A DNA stretch of 10,795 nt, taken from NCBI GenBank assembly GCA_030698645.1, contig JAUYMV010000674.1, forward strand, positions 1 to 10,795. The letters run 5' to 3'. The notes below the pieces were generated by a model that had not been told where the DNA came from, ran no database searches, and saw only the letters and a program-made list of their open reading frames with translations. The DNA is from Mesorhizobium sp. GTDB lineage: Bacteria > Pseudomonadota > Alphaproteobacteria > Rhizobiales > Rhizobiaceae. Both the position numbers and the translations under genes were made by a program. Within the stretch, counting starts at the first letter, position 1. Every line of letters starts with the position of its first letter. Shown one piece after another: positions 7,115 to 10,795 of this stretch.

Positions 7115-7398
7115 ACCTCACCCGCGCGAGCGAACCGCTGAAAGTGCTGGACAGAAATCTGGCGGGGTCCGTTTTCAGCGACGTCAACCTTGCGGGCGGG
7201 GTCTACACCGACGCCAATATGTCGGGCGCCGTGTTCGATGACGTCAATCTGACCGGCGTCCGTTTCCACAACGTCAAGCTGCAGGACGCGTCGATCGAGG
7301 AATCCTGCATTGCCGGACTTCGGGTCGACGGAATCCTGGTGACCGAACTCCTCGAGACCTACAGGGCGGCGAAGAACGCGGGGGGCGGAACGCCATGA
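7111..7398 (+). CDS. Small pentapeptide-repeat-like protein
   Basis: The product is 95 residues. Residues about 14-78 show five-residue periodicity with Leu, Phe or Met at the centre of each unit (for example NLAGSVFSDVNLAGGVYTD, then NMSGAVFDDVNLTGVRF), as in the right-handed beta-helix of pentapeptide-repeat proteins. The helix would have about three coils. The last 17 residues form a short charged tail. There is no signal peptide or membrane segment, so it should be cytoplasmic. The ATG overlaps the previous stop codon (ATGA), with GGAGG at 7100-7104, so translation is coupled. The family has no single function. Placement in the nuo operon hints at a partner in complex I biogenesis, but that is inference. 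Confidence 0.75.
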   Translation: MNLTRASEPLKVLDRNLAGSVFSDVNLAGGVYTDANMSGAVFDDVNLTGVRFHNVKLQDASIEESCIAGLRVDGILVTELLETYRAAKNAGGGTP

Positions 7399-7856
7399 AC
7401 CTCGCCGAACTCAACATCGGACGCTTCCGCTATCCGGCCGACGATCCGCGCATGGCCGGATTCATGGACAATCTCGACCGCGTCAACGCGGTGGCGGAGC
7501 GTTCCGACGGCTTCATCTGGCGACTGAAGGATGAGAGCGGCAATGCGACGGCGATTCGTCCGTTCCCGGACCCGAACATGGCGGTGAACCTCAGCGTCTG
7601 GCGGGATGCGCAAAGCCTCAAGCACTACGTGTGGAACACCGTCCACAAGCAGTTCTACGCCAGGCGCAACGACTGGTTCGAGTTGATGGAATCGCACCAC
7701 TTCGTCATGTGGTGGATCGACGAGGGCCATCTGCCGACGCCGGAGGAGGCGAAGGAGCGGCTCGATCATCTGCATCAAAATGGCGACAGCGACTTCGCGT
7801 TCGGCTGGTCGCATTTGCCTCACATCAAACTATGGCAGCAGGCGCGCTGCGCCTGA
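7395..7856 (+). CDS. DUF3291 family protein
   Basis: The product is 153 residues and resembles DUF3291 proteins, which are thought to have a dimeric ferredoxin-like (ABM-like) alpha/beta barrel fold. Visible family features are the N-terminal [12 protein letters not shown], the central [18 protein letters not shown] (63-80), and the conserved tail [24 protein letters not shown] (103-126), followed by AFGW. Several His and Trp residues (His77, His101, His102, Trp106, Trp107) could line a pocket. No enzyme activity is established for the family that I know of. The start overlaps the pentapeptide gene stop (ATGA), and nuoG follows after 14 bases, so it is within the operon. Whether it acts with complex I is unknown. 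Confidence 0.8.
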   Translation: MNLAELNIGRFRYPADDPRMAGFMDNLDRVNAVAERSDGFIWRLKDESGNATAIRPFPDPNMAVNLSVWRDAQSLKHYVWNTVHKQFYARRNDWFELMESHHFVMWWIDEGHLPTPEEAKERLDHLHQNGDSDFAFGWSHLPHIKLWQQARCA

Positions 7857-7870
7857 TCGGGAAGACGAAT

Positions 7871-9952
7871 ATGGCGAAACTCAAAGTCGACGGCCGCGAG
7901 ATCGAAGTTCCCGATCACTACACGCTGTTGCAGGCGGCCGAAGCGGCCGGCGCGGAAGTGCCGCGCTTCTGCTTTCACGAGCGGCTGTCGATCGCCGGCA
8001 ATTGCCGCATGTGCCTGGTCGAGGTGAAGGGCGGCCCGCCGAAGCCGACCGCGTCCTGCGCCATGGGCGTGCGCGATCTCCGCCCCGGCCCGAACGGCGA
8101 GCCGCCGGAAATGTTCACCAATACCCCGATGGTCAAGAAGGCCCGCGAGGGCGTGATGGAGTTCCTGCTCATCAACCATCCGCTCGATTGCCCGATCTGC
8201 GACCAGGGCGGCGAGTGCGACCTGCAGGACCAGGCGATGGCCTTCGGCGTCGATTCCTCGCGCTACCACGAGAACAAGCGGGCGGTTGAGGACAAATATA
8301 TCGGCCCGCTCGTCAAGACGATCATGAACCGCTGCATTCACTGCACGCGCTGCGTGAGGTTCACGACGGAAGTGGCTGGAATCTCGGAGCTTGGGCTGAT
8401 CGGCCGTGGCGAGGATGCCGAGATCACCACCTATCTCGAAAGCGCCATGACCTCGGAGCTCCAGGGCAACGTCATCGACCTCTGCCCGGTCGGCGCGCTG
8501 ACCTCGAAGCCCTATGCGTTCCAGGCGCGGCCGTGGGAACTGACCAAGACCGAATCCATCGACGTCATGGACGCGGTCGGCTCGGCCATCCGCGTCGACT
8601 CGAGAGGTCGCGAGGTGATGCGCATCATGCCGCGCGTCAACGAGCAGGTGAACGAGGAGTGGATCTCCGACAAGACGCGCTTCATCTGGGACGGGCTGCG
8701 CACGCAGCGCCTCGACCGCCCCTATATCCGCAGCAACGGCCGTCTCGTTCCGGCGAGCTGGGCGGAAGCCTTCGCCGCCATCCGCGACAAGGTGGCGGCG
8801 GCAAAGCCCGGGCGCATCGGTGCGATTGCCGGCGATCTCGCCGCCGTCGAGGATATGTATGCGCTGAAAAGCCTGATGACGGCGCTCGGCTCGACCAACA
8901 TCGACTGCCGCCAGGACGGCGCGGCGCTCGATCCGTCTTTCGGTCGCGCATCCTACATCTTCAATCCGACCATCGAAGGCATCGAGAACGCCGACGCGCT
9001 GCTCATCATCGGCGCCAATCCGCGCTACGAGGCCTCGGTGCTCAACGCCCGCATCCGCAAGCGCTGGCGGGTGGGCAATTTCCCGGTCGGCATCGTCGGC
9101 GATGTCGGCGACACGCGCTACGACTACGAGCGCCTCGGCGCCGGGCCTGAGAGCCTGAAGGAATTGGCCTCCGGCCGCGGCAAGTTCATGGCCGCCTTCA
9201 GGAAGGCCGAGCGGCCGATGATCATCGTCGGGCAGGGCGCACTGACGGGCGAGGGTGGCGCGGCCGTGCTCGGCCTCGCGGCGGGCATCGCGGCATCCGT
9301 CAAGGCCGTGCGCGCCGACTGGAACGGCTTCGGCGTGCTGCACACGGCGGCCGCCCGTGTCGGCGGCCTTGATCTTGGCTTCGTGCCGGGCGAGGGGGGC
9401 AAGAATGCCGCCGCCATGATGGGCGCGCTCGACGTGCTCTTCCTGCTCGGCGCCGACGAGTTTGATATGAGCCGCATCGGCAAGGCCTTCACGGTCTATA
9501 TCGGCACGCATGGCGACGCCGGCGCGCATCGCGCCGACGTCATCCTGCCGGCCGCCGCCTACACCGAGAAATCCGGCACCTACATCAATACCGAGGGCCG
9601 CGTGCAGATGGCCAACCGCGCGACCTTCGCGCCGGGCGAGGCGAAGGAAGACTGGGCCATCCTGCGCGCGCTGTCGGACGTGCTGGGCAAGAAGCTGCCC
9701 TTCGATTCGCTGCCGCAGCTGCGCGCGGCGCTCTATGCGGAGTTCCCGCATTTCGCGCGGATCGACGAGATCGCGCCGGGCGACCTCGGCGGACTGGCTC
9801 GGCTGGCGAAAGCGGGCGGGGAAATCGGCCACGCGCCGTTTGCGTCCGCGGTCAAAGACTTCTATCTGACGAACCCGATCGCCCGCGCATCGGCGGTCAT
9901 GGCGGAATGCTCGGCGCTGGCGCGGGGCGGCTTCAAGCAGGCGGCGGAATAG
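7871..9952 (+). CDS. nuoG: NADH-quinone oxidoreductase subunit G
   Basis: NuoG (75-kDa subunit) is the largest subunit of the NADH-oxidising module and conducts electrons through three clusters. The product is 693 residues, the usual rhizobial length. [2Fe-2S] N1b ligands are Cys34, Cys45, Cys48 and Cys63. The N5 site has His103, Cys107, Cys110 and Cys116 ([15 protein letters not shown]). N4 has Cys155, Cys158, Cys161 ([12 protein letters not shown]) and Cys205. From about residue 218 on, the protein is a molybdopterin-oxidoreductase-like domain without a molybdenum cofactor role, starting with [15 protein letters not shown] and [12 protein letters not shown]. The extra N7 cluster ligands seen in E. 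coli and Thermus were not found at about 220-280. The start at 7871 is chosen over ATG 7832 because it gives [14 protein letters not shown], with GGGAAGA at 7859-7865 upstream. Confidence 0.96.
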   Translation: MAKLKVDGREIEVPDHYTLLQAAEAAGAEVPRFCFHERLSIAGNCRMCLVEVKGGPPKPTASCAMGVRDLRPGPNGEPPEMFTNTPMVKKAREGVMEFLLINHPLDCPICDQGGECDLQDQAMAFGVDSSRYHENKRAVEDKYIGPLVKTIMNRCIHCTRCVRFTTEVAGISELGLIGRGEDAEITTYLESAMTSELQGNVIDLCPVGALTSKPYAFQARPWELTKTESIDVMDAVGSAIRVDSRGREVMRIMPRVNEQVNEEWISDKTRFIWDGLRTQRLDRPYIRSNGRLVPASWAEAFAAIRDKVAAAKPGRIGAIAGDLAAVEDMYALKSLMTALGSTNIDCRQDGAALDPSFGRASYIFNPTIEGIENADALLIIGANPRYEASVLNARIRKRWRVGNFPVGIVGDVGDTRYDYERLGAGPESLKELASGRGKFMAAFRKAERPMIIVGQGALTGEGGAAVLGLAAGIAASVKAVRADWNGFGVLHTAAARVGGLDLGFVPGEGGKNAAAMMGALDVLFLLGADEFDMSRIGKAFTVYIGTHGDAGAHRADVILPAAAYTEKSGTYINTEGRVQMANRATFAPGEAKEDWAILRALSDVLGKKLPFDSLPQLRAALYAEFPHFARIDEIAPGDLGGLARLAKAGGEIGHAPFASAVKDFYLTNPIARASAVMAECSALARGGFKQAAE

Positions 9953-10795
9953 ATGGACAGCTTTTTCACATTCTACGTGCTGCCCGGCCTCATCATCCTG
10001 TTGAAGTCGGTGGTGCTGCTCGTCGTCCTGCTGATCTTCGTCGCCTACATCCTCTACGCCGACCGCAAGATCTGGGCCGCCGTGCAGTTGCGCCGCGGCC
10101 CGAACGTCGTCGGCCCGTGGGGCCTGCTGCAGTCCTTCGCCGATCTCCTGAAATTCGTCTTCAAGGAGCCGGTCATCCCGTCGGGCGCCAACAAGGGCGT
10201 CTTCCTGCTCGCGCCGCTGGTCTCCGCCGTGCTGGCACTCGCCACCTGGGCGGTCATCCCGGTCAGCGAAGGCTGGGCGATCGCCAACATCAATGTCGGC
10301 ATCCTCTACATCTTCGCCATCTCCTCGCTCGAGGTCTATGGCGTGATCATGGGCGGCTGGGCGTCGAACTCGAAATATCCCTTCCTCGGCGCGCTCCGCT
10401 CGGCGGCGCAGATGGTCTCCTACGAGGTCTCGATCGGCTTCGTCATCGTCACCGTGCTGCTCTGCGTCGGTTCGCTGAACCTCACCGACATCGTGCTGGC
10501 GCAGAGCGACGGCATCGGCACCATGGCCGGTCTGCCCAACACCTTCCTCGACTGGCACTGGCTGGCGCTCTTCCCGATGTTCGTCATCTTCTTCATCTCG
10601 GCGCTGGCCGAGACGAACCGGCCGCCCTTCGATCTGGTCGAGGCCGAGTCGGAACTCGTCGCCGGCCACATGATCGAGTATTCGTCGACGCCGTTCCTGC
10701 TGTTCTTCCTCGGCGAATATGTCGCCATCGTCATGATGTGTGCGCTGACGACGATCCTGTTCCTCGGCGGCTGGCTACCGCCCTTCGACTTCGCG
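9953..10795 (+). CDS. nuoH: NADH-quinone oxidoreductase subunit H, 3' end outside window
   Basis: NuoH (ND1 homologue) is the membrane subunit that closes the quinone channel against NuoB and NuoD. The window holds 281 codons of an expected total near 345-350, with no stop reached. Motifs: [19 protein letters not shown] (36-54) at the end of the first helix; [11 protein letters not shown] (71-81); [19 protein letters not shown] (135-153) with the following MVSYEVS; and [17 protein letters not shown] (220-236) with conserved acidic residues. Several hydrophobic helices are evident (for example 10-35, 83-104, 160-182, 202-219, 248-273). The ATG at 9953 directly follows the nuoG stop (TAG, 9950-9952), so translation is probably coupled. 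Confidence 0.97.
   Translation, partial: MDSFFTFYVLPGLIILLKSVVLLVVLLIFVAYILYADRKIWAAVQLRRGPNVVGPWGLLQSFADLLKFVFKEPVIPSGANKGVFLLAPLVSAVLALATWAVIPVSEGWAIANINVGILYIFAISSLEVYGVIMGGWASNSKYPFLGALRSAAQMVSYEVSIGFVIVTVLLCVGSLNLTDIVLAQSDGIGTMAGLPNTFLDWHWLALFPMFVIFFISALAETNRPPFDLVEAESELVAGHMIEYSSTPFLLFFLGEYVAIVMMCALTTILFLGGWLPPFDFA

Noticed and set aside
7820..10669. 949-codon open frame on the - strand
   Set aside because: It is antisense to nuoG and nuoH, whose motifs are unmistakable. The translation is repetitive in Arg, Asp, Glu and His, as expected from the complement of GC-rich codons.

Overview
The window carries the first half of the operon for proton-pumping NADH:quinone oxidoreductase (respiratory complex I), nuoA-B-C-D-E-F-G-H in the standard alphaproteobacterial order, all on the + strand. 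The protein sequences (121-aa NuoA, 396-aa NuoD, 693-aa NuoG, NuoE with a long tail) and the high GC point to a Hyphomicrobiales (Rhizobiales) bacterium, probably near Mesorhizobium/Phyllobacteriaceae. That placement is from memory of the families, not from a search.

Layout. Bases 1-314 are the end of a stand-alone response-regulator receiver domain, closed by a GC-rich hairpin. Bases 315-738 are the operon leader. It may hold a 28-codon membrane peptide gene and has overlapping inverted repeats just upstream of nuoA. nuoA, nuoB and nuoC follow with overlaps or gaps of at most 10 bases. A 450-base cassette then separates nuoC from nuoD. It encodes a four-helix-bundle protein of the 23S rRNA intervening-sequence (S23/TIGR02436) family and is bounded on each side by four 7-base repeats, the two arrays being inverted relative to each other. 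nuoD, nuoE and nuoF continue tightly packed. Between nuoF and nuoG lie three accessory genes coupled by ATGA overlaps: a membrane-segment plus helix-hairpin-helix protein, a small pentapeptide-repeat protein and a DUF3291 protein. nuoG follows, then nuoH, which runs off the right edge.

Function. NuoE, NuoF and NuoG form the NADH-oxidising module (FMN and Fe-S clusters). NuoB, NuoC and NuoD form the connecting module with cluster N2 and the quinone site. NuoA and NuoH are membrane subunits next to that site. All cluster-binding cysteines looked for in NuoB, NuoE, NuoF and NuoG are present, so the complex appears functional. The remaining membrane genes (nuoI-N) would be expected beyond the right edge.

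The most notable item is the repeat-bounded four-helix-bundle cassette inside an essential-type respiratory operon. It looks like an inserted IVS-like element: lower GC than its neighbours, no clear ribosome binding site, symmetrical repeat ends. The accessory trio before nuoG is the second point of interest.
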